Below, piece after piece: positions 18,946-26,969 of a DNA stretch of 54,371 bases. How positions within the stretch are numbered: the stretch's first letter is position 1; each line of letters begins with the position of its first letter. This stretch comes from Halomonas urumqiensis (lineage in GTDB: Bacteria > Pseudomonadota > Gammaproteobacteria > Pseudomonadales > Halomonadaceae). The stretch lies in assembly GCF_003028575.1 (NCBI RefSeq), contig NZ_PYUD01000012.1, positions 1 through 54,371 on the forward strand. Reading direction: 5' to 3'. The position numbers were made by a program, and so were the translations under genes. The notes under the pieces were generated by a model. That model was not told the origin of the DNA. It did no database searches and saw only the letters and a list, made by a program, of their open reading frames with translations.

Positions 18946-19170
18946 TTAGAACGCCTTTTCCAGCGCGAAGCGCGCGACCGGCTCGCCAAGTACCTCGACG
19001 CGTTCGGTGAACATCTCCAGTGGTCTCACCCACAGGCCGAACTCGCCGTAAAGCGCCCGGTAGACCACCAGTGGCTCCTCGGTCTCGCTATGCTGGGCAA
19101 CGCCCAGCACCTCGTAGCGGTTACCCTTGTAGTGGCGGTAGATACCCGGCACGGGAAGCGATGCTGTCAT
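18946..19170 (-). CDS. DUF1653 family small protein
   Basis: A 74-aa soluble protein. The DUF1653 pattern is clear: PGIYRHYKGNRYEVLGVAQHSETEEPLVVYRALYG and LWVRPLEMFTERV. The fold is a small beta barrel; the function is unknown. AAGGAG stands 6 bp before ATG 19170. Upstream, short repeats of TCGTGAG lie in the 53-bp gap to tcdA on the same strand, so the two may be co-transcribed. Confidence 0.85.
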   Translation of the reverse strand: MTASLPVPGIYRHYKGNRYEVLGVAQHSETEEPLVVYRALYGEFGLWVRPLEMFTERVEVLGEPVARFALEKAF

Positions 19171-19223
19171 GGTGGGCTCCTTGGGGGACAGGGTGAGTCG
19201 TGAGAGGTGAATCGTGAGCCGTG

Positions 19224-20054
19224 TCAGGCGTTGCCCGGAGATGATTTGGCAGCTTGCCTGGCCAACCGGGCCATCACCCTTGCGGCCGCGACGAAGCCGA
19301 AGCTGCCGGTGACGAAGGTCGCCGCGCCAAAGCCAGAGGCGCAGTCCAGGCGTGTCGGTTCGCCCTGTCCCGGTTTCTGAAAGCACACCTCGCTGTCACT
19401 GCCGGGATAGACCAGTTGCTCGTCCGAGTACACGCACTCCACCGAGAAGCGCCGCTTGGGGTTGCGCGAGAAGCCGAAATCACGCCGCAGCCGCGAGCGA
19501 ACCTTGGCCAGCAGCGGGTCGTGTTCGGTGCGCGATAGATCCGCAACCTTGATGCGCGTGGGGTCGGTCTGGCCGCCGGCGGCCCCGGTCACGGTGATCG
19601 GCAGCTTGCGGCGCTTGCACCAGTGGATCAGCGCGGCCTTGGCCACCACGCTGTCGATGGCGTCGACCAGGTGGTCGGCATCCTCGGGAATGCGCTGGGC
19701 AAGGTTGGTCGGGGTGACGAAGGCGGTATCCGCGATCACCTCGATGCCCGGCTGGATTGCCCGGCAGCGCTCGGCCAGTACCTCCACCTTGGGTCGTCCC
19801 ACGGTGCCGTCCAGGGCATGCAACTGCCGGTTGACGTTGGACACGCAGACATCGTCCAGGTCGATCAGGGTGAGCTTGCCGATGCCGGAGCGTGCCAGCG
19901 CTTCGACCGTCCAGCTGCCCACTCCTCCGACGCCAACCACGACCACATGGGCGTGGCGGAAGTGCTCGAAGGCACGCGCGCCATACAGCCGGCGAATGCC
20001 ACCGAAGCGCAACGCGTGGTCGTCCTGAGTTGGTGGGTAGCGGGTATCTGTCAT
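19224..20054 (-). CDS. tcdA: tRNA threonylcarbamoyladenosine dehydratase
   Basis: A 276-aa E1-like (ThiF/MoeB) enzyme that cyclises t6A at tRNA position 37 to ct6A using ATP. The nucleotide-binding GVGGVGSWTVEALARSGIG (residues ~41-59), the LIDLDDVCVSNVNRQ segment and the C-terminal GSFGFVAAARVM are typical. The downstream catalytic segment VECVYSDEQ is also present. E. coli relative: CsdL/TcdA. The ATG overlaps the truC stop by 4 bp (ATGA), so the genes are coupled; both modify tRNA. Confidence 0.93.
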   Translation of the reverse strand: MTDTRYPPTQDDHALRFGGIRRLYGARAFEHFRHAHVVVVGVGGVGSWTVEALARSGIGKLTLIDLDDVCVSNVNRQLHALDGTVGRPKVEVLAERCRAIQPGIEVIADTAFVTPTNLAQRIPEDADHLVDAIDSVVAKAALIHWCKRRKLPITVTGAAGGQTDPTRIKVADLSRTEHDPLLAKVRSRLRRDFGFSRNPKRRFSVECVYSDEQLVYPGSDSEVCFQKPGQGEPTRLDCASGFGAATFVTGSFGFVAAARVMARLARQAAKSSPGNA

Positions 20055-20809
20055 GATCGTGCGAGCTCCATTGACCTTGCCGAGTCGACCGGCAGATGTC
20101 CGGCCCAGCCGAAGCGGTTGAATAGCGCTGTCATGGTGGTGTCCAGCGCGCAGTCGAGCTCGAGCCTGCTTTCCTCCATCGGGTGGTCGAAGGCCAGTGA
20201 CACCGCCGCCAGCAACAACCTGGGTGCCTCGAGGCGTTCGGCGAAGAAGCGGTTGTGGTTGCCCTTGCCGTGCTTGGCATCGCCGATGATCGGGTAGCCG
20301 CGGCTGGCCAGGTGGCGGCGGATCTGGTGACGGCGCCCGGTCAGGGGCCGCGCCTCCATCAGCGAATAGCGGCTGCGTGGATAGCGATCCACCTGCACGG
20401 GCAGCTCCACGCTGTCCAGCCGTGACACGTCGGTGATGGCCTCCATGGCCGGCATCTCGGCCTTGTGGCGGCTGCCATCCTCTTCGCGCAGCGGGGTGTC
20501 GAGCCGTTCGCCCTCGGGGCCCACGCCACGCACCACCGCCAGGTAACGCTTCGTGACGCGGCGCTGGGTGAAGGTGTCGGTCAGCTTGGCCGCGACCGCC
20601 GAGTTCAACGCGAACACCATCACCCCGGAGGTGGGGCGGTCGAGGCGGTGAACGGGGTAGACACGCTGGCCCAACTGATCGCGCAGTCGCTGCAGCAGGA
20701 ACTGGTGCTCACCCCGCGCCAGGGCGGTGCGATGCACCAGCAGGCCCGCCGGCTTGTGCACGGCGACCAGGTGGTCATCGCGATGGAGAATGCGCAGTGA
20801 ATCCGACAT
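20051..20809 (-). CDS. truC: tRNA pseudouridine synthase C (RluA family)
   Basis: A 252-aa RluA-type pseudouridine synthase, best matched to TruC (tRNA position 65). The catalytic aspartate lies in VYPVHRLDRPTSGVMVFAL (residues ~50-68), and RPLTGRRHQIRRHLASRGYPIIGD is the second conserved motif. TruC rather than RluA is suggested by the RLDRPTSG wording and the NHNRFF segment. ATG 20809 (MSDSLRILHRDDHLVAVHKP) follows GAGAGG; upstream ATG choices lack homology. Confidence 0.85.
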   Translation of the reverse strand: MSDSLRILHRDDHLVAVHKPAGLLVHRTALARGEHQFLLQRLRDQLGQRVYPVHRLDRPTSGVMVFALNSAVAAKLTDTFTQRRVTKRYLAVVRGVGPEGERLDTPLREEDGSRHKAEMPAMEAITDVSRLDSVELPVQVDRYPRSRYSLMEARPLTGRRHQIRRHLASRGYPIIGDAKHGKGNHNRFFAERLEAPRLLLAAVSLAFDHPMEESRLELDCALDTTMTALFNRFGWAGHLPVDSARSMELARS

Positions 20810-20952
20810 GCCTCTCGGCCTATCCAGAAGGGCGGACATTGTCGCCGCCGGAGGCGCGCTTGTCATCCCGCCGCACGATGCATGACCGGGCGGAGCTCCC
20901 CCGGAGGCTCGTTCGTTGCGGCGGGATTGCCGGCAGGGCTATTGAAGTTAGC

Positions 20953-21097
20953 AATTTCACTCGGTGCTGAACCGTCGACAGGCCTGCGAGGAGGCGCTGT
21001 AAACCCCTCCCTGGGCGCTACTTTTGCCATCCATGGCAAAAGACCTCCTCTTCGACCTGTCCCCGGCGTCCCTCGTTATGTGCAACTGCGATTGCCC
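20953..21097 (+). repeat. Dispersed palindromic repeat, copy 3 (long form)
   Basis: The core (20972-21067) has outer arms CCGTCGACAGGCC / GACCTGTCCCCGG, second stem GAGGAGG / CCTCCTC and inner hairpin CTTTTGCCATCCATGGCAAAAG (read as two arms of 9 bp and a TCCA loop). Unlike copies 1 and 2 it also shares flanks with copy 4: AATTTCACTCGGTGCTGAA on the left and CAACTGCGATTGCCC on the right. It fills most of the 426-bp gap between truC and the divergent TRAP gene; the rest shows only a possible small palindrome TAGA-TGG-TCTA at 21134-21144. Confidence 0.85.
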
Positions 21098-21235
21098 TAG
21101 GATTGCCCGGGCGCCGCTTGTGTCGGCCTTGACTAGATGGTCTATTACCGAGGTGTCCGATGATGCCGGGCACTCGTCATAGCCAATAACGAAGTCAGGC
21201 GCACCAGCGCCGGATGCGCCACAAGGGAGATTTTC

Positions 21236-22201
21236 ATGCGCCATTTCTCACGCACGCTGCTGGCATCGGCCACCGCAGTCCTGCTGGCCGGTACCGCCTT
21301 GCAGGCCCAGGCCGAGACCCGTGTCACTTACAAATCCGCTTCCGCCGGCACCGCCTACTATCAGATGGGCGTCGAGCTGTCAGAGGCGATTCGTCAGGGC
21401 ACCGACGATGCCATCATCCTGACCCTGGAGGAGAGTCAGGGATCGGTCCAGAACGTCATGGAAGTGATGGCAAGGCAGGGCAACTATGTCTTCACCACGC
21501 CGCCGGGGCTGATCGATCTGGCCCATGCCGGGGAAGGCCCGTTCGCCGAGCGCCAGAGTCCGCGCTTCGAGGAGATTCGCGGGCTGTTTCCGATTCCCGC
21601 CATCACCATGCACTTCGTGGCCGAAGGGGATGAGGGCGTGATCGCCATGCAGGATCTCGCCGACAAGCACATCCTCATCGGGCGTGGCTCGTTCGGCGCC
21701 CGCGAAGCCGAGCGCTATCTGGAAATGTTCGACCTGCTCGACAAGGTGGAGGTCGCCGATGCCTCGATCGGCAGTGGCCCCGACGCCCTCAAGAATGGCC
21801 AGGTCGATGCCTTCGTCACGGCGAGCTCCTACCCCACGCCGAATGTGATCGAAACCGCCGCCAGCATGCCGATCAGCCTGGTGTCGCTGACCGATGACGA
21901 GATCGAGCAGACCGGTGCCGCGCGCCAGACCATTCCCGCCGGTACCTACTCGGGCGTCGAGCAGGACGTGGAGACCACCTCGCTCCCCGTGATTGCCTAC
22001 ACCACCTCGGCCATGGATGACGAGACGGCCTATACGCTGACCAAGACCTTCTGGGAGCGCCGCGAGGCCATGGCCGAGGAGTCTCCGTGGTGGGGCAGCA
22101 TCAACCACGACATGATCGGCAACATCGCCGGCTCCCTGCATCCCGGCGCACTGCGCTACTACGACGAGGCCGGGATCGAGATCCCCGACGAGTTGCGCTG
22201 A
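21236..22201 (+). CDS. TAXI family TRAP transporter solute-binding protein
   Basis: A 321-aa periplasmic binding protein with a signal peptide (residues 1-26, ALQAQA-ET). TAXI-family features are YKSASAGTAYYQMGVELSEAI at the start of the mature protein and the later IGSGPDALKNGQVDAFVTASSYPTP and TYSGVEQDVETTSLPVIAYT segments. TAXI proteins have been linked to glutamate or 2-oxoglutarate-type acids, but few ligands are known. Site AGGGAGA precedes ATG 21236. The membrane partner follows after 68 bp. Confidence 0.9.
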   Translation: MRHFSRTLLASATAVLLAGTALQAQAETRVTYKSASAGTAYYQMGVELSEAIRQGTDDAIILTLEESQGSVQNVMEVMARQGNYVFTTPPGLIDLAHAGEGPFAERQSPRFEEIRGLFPIPAITMHFVAEGDEGVIAMQDLADKHILIGRGSFGAREAERYLEMFDLLDKVEVADASIGSGPDALKNGQVDAFVTASSYPTPNVIETAASMPISLVSLTDDEIEQTGAARQTIPAGTYSGVEQDVETTSLPVIAYTTSAMDDETAYTLTKTFWERREAMAEESPWWGSINHDMIGNIAGSLHPGALRYYDEAGIEIPDELR

Positions 22202-22269
22202 ACGAACCGCTCCGCACCGCCACGGCGACTCGCCGTGGCGGCACCCCTTTCCTCTGATGACCGACCGAC

Positions 22270-24072
22270 ATGCCCAACTCCCTCTCATCGCTCACCGCCT
22301 CGGCAAGCGGTGACTCCGCTCGTTTCGCGCCCGGATGGGTCGCCCTGGGTGCCGCCACCATCCTCTTTCACCTCGGGTTGATCTTCTATGGGCTGACGCC
22401 GGCACTGGTCAGCCGGCCCATGCACATGGCGCTAGCGCTGCCGTGGGTGTTGATCTTCATGGCGACCACGCCCTGGCAGCGTGCCAGTGGCTGGGTGCTG
22501 ACGGTGTTCGGCATTGCCGCCTGCGCCTACATCGCGCTCAACGAACGGGCACTCGCCAACCAGTACGGCTTCATCGATACCCATCTGCAGATGGCCATCG
22601 GCATCTTCCTGATCGGCCTGGCACTGGAAGCGGCACGCCGCGCGATCGGCTGGCCATTGCCGCTGGTGGCGCTGGGGGCGCTGGCCTACGGCGTCTTGGG
22701 CCAGCATATTCCCGGTGCCTTTGGTCACCCCGGGCTGCCCATGCAGAGCCTGGTCGGCACCCTGACGATTGCTGAAGGCGGGCTGTGGGGATCGCTGACG
22801 GGGGTCAGCGTGGGCGTGGTGGCGATCTTCGTGATCTTCGGGGCGGTGCTCAATGCCGGAGAGGCCGGGCAGGGTTTCATGAACCTGGCCAGTGCCATGG
22901 CGGGTCGGCTGACCGGTGGTGGCGCCAAGGTATCGGTGATCTCCTCGGCGCTGATGGGCTCGATCTCCGGTTCGGCCTCGGCCAATGTGGCTTCCACCGG
23001 TGCCATCACCATCCCTTCCATGGTGCGGTTGGGCTATCCCCGCTCCCTGGCGGGCGCGGTCGAGGCGGTGGCCTCGTCGGGCGGGCAGATCATGCCACCG
23101 CTGATGGGCGCCGGTGCCTTCGTGATGGTCGAACTGACCGGCACCCCTTACACCGAGATCATGGCCGCGGCGATGCTGCCGGCACTGCTCTATTTCGCCA
23201 CCGTGTGGGTGGGCATCAACGCCTATGCCACGCGTCATGACCTGAAGCCGATGCCCGAGAGCGATCGGCCCACTCCGCGGGAGGTGCTGGTCACGTCGCT
23301 GTTCTTCGCCGTGCCCTTCGTGATTCTGCTCGAACGCATCTTCAATGGCGGAGTGACACCGCAATATGCCGCCAGCATCGCGATATTCGCCGGCGCCGCC
23401 CTGCTGCTGTTCGATGTTCGGCTGCACTTCTCGCTGGGCGGCTTTTTCCGGCGGATGGCCGATGCGGCGATGACCGCCGGGCGCCAGGTGGCCGTGATCG
23501 GCTCGATCATCATCTGTGCGTCGCTGGTGATTGGCGTGCTGTCGATGACCGGGTTAGGGGTGAAGATCACCTCCGGTATTCTGTCGCTTTCCGGCGAGAT
23601 GCTGTGGCCGGCGCTGCTGCTCACCGCGCTTGCCTGCCTGATTCTCGGCATGGAAGTGCCCACCACGGCCGCCTACGTGATCTGCGTCTCGGTGGCCGGG
23701 CCCGCGCTGATCTCCCTGGGCCTCGAGCCCCTGATGGCGCACCTGTTCGTGTTCTGGTTCGCGCTGCTGTCGACCATCACCCCACCGGTCTGCGGCGGGG
23801 TATTCATCGCCGCCGGCATGGTCGGCGAGAACTGGTTGAAGGTGGCACTCAAGGCGATGGCGTTGGGCATCGGGCTGTATATCATCCCGCTGGCGATGAT
23901 CGCCAACCCCGACATCATCCGCCTGGCCTTCGATCCGTTGGCGGCGGCGTTCGATACCGTGAAGATCGCCGTGGGGCTGACCGCCATCTCGTTCGGGGTG
24001 ATTGCGCGGCGTGCCTGGTGGTTGCGCGCCTTGCTGGTGGTGGCGGGGGGACTGGTGATCTTCGCCTTCTAG
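22270..24072 (+). CDS. TRAP transporter fused permease (4TM/12TM)
   Basis: A 600-aa permease in which the small DctQ-like and the large DctM-like parts are fused, the usual form in TAXI systems. Residues 1-150 hold the first helices; from ~165 the DctM domain carries ISSALMGSISGSASANVASTGAITIPSM, VEAVASSGGQIMPPLMGAGAFVM and LILGMEVPTTAAYVICVSVAGPAL, the paired Na+/substrate-site repeats. Symport with Na+ is known for TRAP systems and would suit a halophile. It forms an operon with the TAXI protein gene. Confidence 0.92.
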   Translation: MPNSLSSLTASASGDSARFAPGWVALGAATILFHLGLIFYGLTPALVSRPMHMALALPWVLIFMATTPWQRASGWVLTVFGIAACAYIALNERALANQYGFIDTHLQMAIGIFLIGLALEAARRAIGWPLPLVALGALAYGVLGQHIPGAFGHPGLPMQSLVGTLTIAEGGLWGSLTGVSVGVVAIFVIFGAVLNAGEAGQGFMNLASAMAGRLTGGGAKVSVISSALMGSISGSASANVASTGAITIPSMVRLGYPRSLAGAVEAVASSGGQIMPPLMGAGAFVMVELTGTPYTEIMAAAMLPALLYFATVWVGINAYATRHDLKPMPESDRPTPREVLVTSLFFAVPFVILLERIFNGGVTPQYAASIAIFAGAALLLFDVRLHFSLGGFFRRMADAAMTAGRQVAVIGSIIICASLVIGVLSMTGLGVKITSGILSLSGEMLWPALLLTALACLILGMEVPTTAAYVICVSVAGPALISLGLEPLMAHLFVFWFALLSTITPPVCGGVFIAAGMVGENWLKVALKAMALGIGLYIIPLAMIANPDIIRLAFDPLAAAFDTVKIAVGLTAISFGVIARRAWWLRALLVVAGGLVIFAF

Positions 24073-24092
24073 GTGAAGTGGAACCGGTGATA

Positions 24093-24650
24093 TCAGCGGG
24101 GAGCCGGTGCGCACAGCACCAGGTCGCCTGGCAGCTTCTCGCGACCGAACAGCACCCAGGTATCCAGCGCCGGGCCCAGGTCCTGCACCAGGCGCAGGCA
24201 TTCGGGGTGCTGGTCGAGCGCCTCCCTTGCGCATATCCCGGCCTCCAACCGCCCGCTGAGCAGCCCTTCGGCCACGCTGACGGTGGTGGGCTCTTCGATC
24301 AGTTCAGGGTAGGCGGAGAGATCGGCATAGTGTCGGGTGGCCGGTTGCAGCCCCAGGCGCCTGGGGCTCGCGATCTCCGTGCGGGCGAGAATCGCCAGTG
24401 GCTTGCTGGGGGCGATGAAGGCATCGACGGGAAAGGCGCGGTGCATGGTGCGACTGACCCATTCGCCATGGCTCGGGTGCGCCGAGCACTGGAGCAGGTA
24501 ATCGACGTCACCGGCCAGCAGTGCCGGGAAGGCCTCATCGAAGCTCGCAAACAACCGAGGTGTCGCCGAGCTCAGCTCACGGGTGGCGATATAGCGGTCA
24601 AGCACCAGCACGTGGTTGCTGCCGGCGGGGCCGAGGGTGGCGATGCGCAT
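24093..24650 (-). CDS. Prephenate dehydratase-like / type 2 periplasmic-binding-fold protein
   Basis: A 185-aa cytoplasmic protein, no signal peptide. The opening MRIATLGPAGSNHVLVLDRYI resembles the catalytic domain of prephenate dehydratase (IAYLGPxGTxSxxA) and the prephenate decarboxylase BacA. Later residues (SFDEAFPALLAGDVDYLLQCSAHP, TTVSVAEGLLSGRLEAGICAREA) follow the same type 2 binding fold. The Thr-Arg-Phe catalytic triad of true prephenate dehydratases is not evident, so a different ligand is likely. GGAGG precedes ATG 24650. It is convergent with the TRAP permease (20 bp apart) and lies downstream of the deaminase, separated from it by a MITE-like palindrome. Function not assigned. 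Confidence 0.6.
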   Translation of the reverse strand: MRIATLGPAGSNHVLVLDRYIATRELSSATPRLFASFDEAFPALLAGDVDYLLQCSAHPSHGEWVSRTMHRAFPVDAFIAPSKPLAILARTEIASPRRLGLQPATRHYADLSAYPELIEEPTTVSVAEGLLSGRLEAGICAREALDQHPECLRLVQDLGPALDTWVLFGREKLPGDLVLCAPAPR

Positions 24651-24674
24651 GGTTGCCTCCAGTCAGTTAAGCCC

Positions 24675-24819
24675 TAGGCTTTGTCCGAAAACTGGCTGCG
24701 CTAGGCCATACGGCGTTAAAAATTGACTCAAAGTACTCATTTACACCCCGTAAACTCCGTCTTTTCGCCAATTTTTGCCTTGTCTGACCTTCGCTCGCCG
24801 ACTTTTCAGACGAAGCCTA
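24675..24819. mobile_element. 145-bp MITE-like palindromic element
   Basis: The left end TAGGCTTTGTCCGAAAACTG and the reverse complement of the right end TAGGCTTCGTCTGAAAAGTC match at 16-17 of 20 positions, and similarity extends about 50 bases inward (AAAAATTG in both arms). The centre is TTTAC-ACCCC-GTAAA at about 24742-24756. Much AT-richer than its surroundings, no coding capacity. It sits between two minus-strand genes. No second copy is visible in this window. The remaining bases to 24900 show nothing I can support. Confidence 0.65.
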
Positions 24820-24900
24820 ATGTGCCACCCATCGCGCCGCAGGAGTATTCGGCTGTCGGCGGCAATGGCCGCTTGCGTTGCCATTTGCGTCTCGCCTGGA

Positions 24901-25377
24901 TCAGCCTCCATGCAGCCTCAGGTGCAGGGCTTTCACCTCTGCGTCGAGCCCGGGTACCGGGCCATCCACCTCAAGCCCCGGCACGACCTGCTGGATCGGT
25001 AGGGTGGCAACCGGTGGTGGTGCGATATCCAGTTCCGCCAACCACTCACCCAGTTGTGCCGATGAGCTGACATAGACGATCCGTCCGAGTCCGACCCAGC
25101 CATGGGCGGCTGCACACATCGGGCAGTGTTCGCCAGAGGTGTAGACGGTACAGCGCGTGCGCTGTGCGGGTGTTAGATGCGTTGCCGCCCAGCGTGCCAG
25201 GGCAAACTCGGGGTGCCGGGTGGCATCGCCTCCGGCAATACGATTGCGATCCTCTGCCAATATCCGGCCATGTTCATCCACCAGCAGCGAACCGAACGGT
25301 TCGTCGCCGGCTTCCAGTGCTTCCTGGGCCAGCGCGACACAGCGCTCGAGGTACTGCCGTTCGTCGTCGTGGATCAT
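24901..25377 (-). CDS. Nucleoside/guanine-type deaminase (cytidine deaminase-like fold)
   Basis: A 158-aa zinc-dependent deaminase. The zinc and proton-shuttle motifs are RHPEFALAR (HxE-type, here His-Pro-Glu) and GEHCPMCAAAHGWVGLGRIVY (Cys-x-x-Cys). Most relatives read PCxxC; here the residue before the first Cys is His. The N-terminus (YLERCVALAQEALEAGDEPFGSLLVD) is typical of the guanine deaminase/tRNA adenosine deaminase family, but tRNA TadA features are absent, so a free base or nucleoside is the more likely substrate. AGGAG precedes ATG 25377. It follows the glycosyltransferase gene after 53 bp, probably in the same PhoB-type operon. Confidence 0.75.
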   Translation of the reverse strand: MIHDDERQYLERCVALAQEALEAGDEPFGSLLVDEHGRILAEDRNRIAGGDATRHPEFALARWAATHLTPAQRTRCTVYTSGEHCPMCAAAHGWVGLGRIVYVSSSAQLGEWLAELDIAPPPVATLPIQQVVPGLEVDGPVPGLDAEVKALHLRLHGG

Positions 25378-25430
25378 CGTCTTCTCCTGGGCTTGCCGAC
25401 ATCGATCCGCCAAGCCTATCAGAGTGTCGC

Positions 25431-26618
25431 TCAACCACGGGAAGCAAGCGTCGCTGTGTGATGAGCGAGCCGCGTCACCTCGCGGTAGAGCGAAAGCAGG
25501 TCGGCCGCCTTGTGATCCTCATGCCACCCTTCCGCGTAACGTGTGGCGCGTTCGGCGAGCACAGTGCGCAACGAGGGGTCATCGAGTAGGCGGATGACGG
25601 TGTCGGCGAAGGCATCCGGCGCGTCCTCGGCGATCAGGCAGCCTTGGCCGTCCACCAGCACATCTCGGGTGCCCATCACCGCCGTTGCGACCACCGGCGT
25701 GCCTAGTGCCAGTGCCTCCAGCAGCACCAGCCCCTGGGTCTCGGTTCGCGAGGCGAACACGAACGCATCGGCGGCCCGGTAGGCTGCCTGCAGCGGGCCA
25801 TCACGTCCCAGGTAGCCAAGGAACAGCACCGCGTGTTCCACATCGGCGCCACGCGCGCGGCGCGCCAGGTCAGCCTGAGCGGGCCCTTCGCCGGTGATGA
25901 TCAGCCGTGTGGTGGGGTGGCGGGCCAATACCCTCGGCAGCAGGTCGATCAAGAACCCGATGTTCTTTTCATGGGCGGTGCGGCCGACGAACAGCAGCAG
26001 CCGGGCATTGGTGGGCAGCCCGTAGCGAGAACGGAAATCGCTGTCGTCCTGAGGATGGCGAAAACGCTCCAGGGCAATTCCGGTGCCGATCACCGACACA
26101 GGCGTCGTGACCCCATAACGTGTCAGGGCCTCTTGCATGGCCCGGGAGGGTGCCACCAGTGCCGCGATCTGGCCGCATTGGCGCACGGAAACGCGCCGGG
26201 CGAACCAGCGCAGCCAGCGGCGTGGTAGCCAGCGCACGTAATGGTGCAGGTACTCCTCGAACAGGGTGTGGTAGGTCGCCACCACCGGAACGCCAAGCCG
26301 CTTCCCCAACGTGATGCCCGCGTAATGGGCCACGAAAGGCGTGTGCACATGAATCAGGTCGAACCCCTCGGCCGCAAGCGCCGGTGCCAGGGCCAGCACC
26401 TCCCGGAATCGCATCATGCGATCCTCGGGGTCGCCCCACACGCCACGCGAGGGAATCCTCAGGATATCGGGTTCGTCGACCTGGCCGACCGGGTAGTCCG
26501 GGCAGACCAGTGTCACCGTATGCCCCAGGCGATGAAGCGCTTCCCTGAAGCTTGCGATGGAGGTCGACACGCCGTTGATGCGTGGGAAGAACACGTCCGA
26601 GATCATCACGATATTCAT
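25431..26618 (-). CDS. GT4 family glycosyltransferase (diacylglycerol glycosyltransferase-like)
   Basis: A 395-aa cytoplasmic or membrane-associated GT-B enzyme. The N-terminal DVFFPRINGVSTSIASF and HVHTPFVAHYAG motifs, the VGRTAHEKNIGFLIDLLP phosphate-site segment and the EX7E motif in SRTETQGLVLLEALALGTPVV are those of family GT4 retaining enzymes such as MgtA and 1,2-diacylglycerol 3-glycosyltransferases. A basic, aromatic stretch (YLHHYVRWLPRRWLRWFARR, ~residues 123-142) fits interaction with acidic membranes. The PhoB-type boxes 5' of the operon suggest synthesis of glycolipids that replace phospholipids in phosphate starvation. Alternative: a cell-surface mannosyltransferase. Confidence 0.75.
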   Translation of the reverse strand: MNIVMISDVFFPRINGVSTSIASFREALHRLGHTVTLVCPDYPVGQVDEPDILRIPSRGVWGDPEDRMMRFREVLALAPALAAEGFDLIHVHTPFVAHYAGITLGKRLGVPVVATYHTLFEEYLHHYVRWLPRRWLRWFARRVSVRQCGQIAALVAPSRAMQEALTRYGVTTPVSVIGTGIALERFRHPQDDSDFRSRYGLPTNARLLLFVGRTAHEKNIGFLIDLLPRVLARHPTTRLIITGEGPAQADLARRARGADVEHAVLFLGYLGRDGPLQAAYRAADAFVFASRTETQGLVLLEALALGTPVVATAVMGTRDVLVDGQGCLIAEDAPDAFADTVIRLLDDPSLRTVLAERATRYAEGWHEDHKAADLLSLYREVTRLAHHTATLASRG

Positions 26619-26645
26619 GTCGCCACCCCCTGACGGTTGCCTTGA

Positions 26646-26795
26646 TCATGATGGGTCGGGTGGCGGCTGCCGAGTCGCCCGCTCACGATCCCGTCTGCGC
26701 TGTCTTGCCAACGCATTGCCATTGGCCAACCGGGTCAGGAACTCGATCTCGTCGTCGCTCAGCGGTTCACGCTGGCGCCGGGCACCCTTGCTCAT
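26646..26795 (-). CDS. Hypothetical small basic protein (49 aa), first gene of a PhoB-type operon
   Basis: A 49-residue open frame reading MSKGARRQREPLSDDEIEFL followed by TRLANGNALARQRRRDRERA and a short Pro-rich tail. Its ATG has AGGTGA seven bases upstream, and the gene ends 27 bp before the glycosyltransferase start. The acidic middle and Arg-rich second half suggest a soluble helical protein that may bind nucleic acid or membrane; no family recognised. The four 11-bp PhoB-type units end 45 bp before the start, which supports it being a real translated gene rather than a leader. Confidence 0.55.
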   Translation of the reverse strand: MSKGARRQREPLSDDEIEFLTRLANGNALARQRRRDRERATRQPPPDPS

Positions 26796-26839
26796 CGCGC
26801 ATCACCTGCAGTTCGTCGTTTGCCTCGACGCTAGCCGTG

Positions 26840-26883
26840 GCAGGTGTCAGCAAGGTGACGAACAGGTGTCAGTTTCAAGACGT
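26840..26883 (-). promoter_or_regulatory. Putative Pho box A (4 units of 11 bp)
   Basis: On the minus strand four contiguous 11-mers: ACGTCTTGAAA / CTGACACCTGT / TCGTCACCTTG / CTGACACCTGC. Positions 1-7 follow the PhoB unit CTGTCAT (4-5 matches each; C at position 5 in all). The array ends 45 bp before the ATG of the 49-aa protein gene. Within the same 174-bp gap, which also ends the ugp operon, no other signal is clear. Confidence 0.65.
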
Positions 26884-26969
26884 CATCTGCCGGCCGGCAC
26901 GTCATCGCGTTCAAGCGGCGGGAAATGGTGGGTCCCTGGTTGACGATGCCAGCGGGAGCCGGCGGCCTG

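Noticed and set aside
21129..21148. Sigma70 promoter TTGACT ... TATTAC before the TRAP operon
   Set aside because: The spacing between the two boxes is only 8 bp, far from 16-18.
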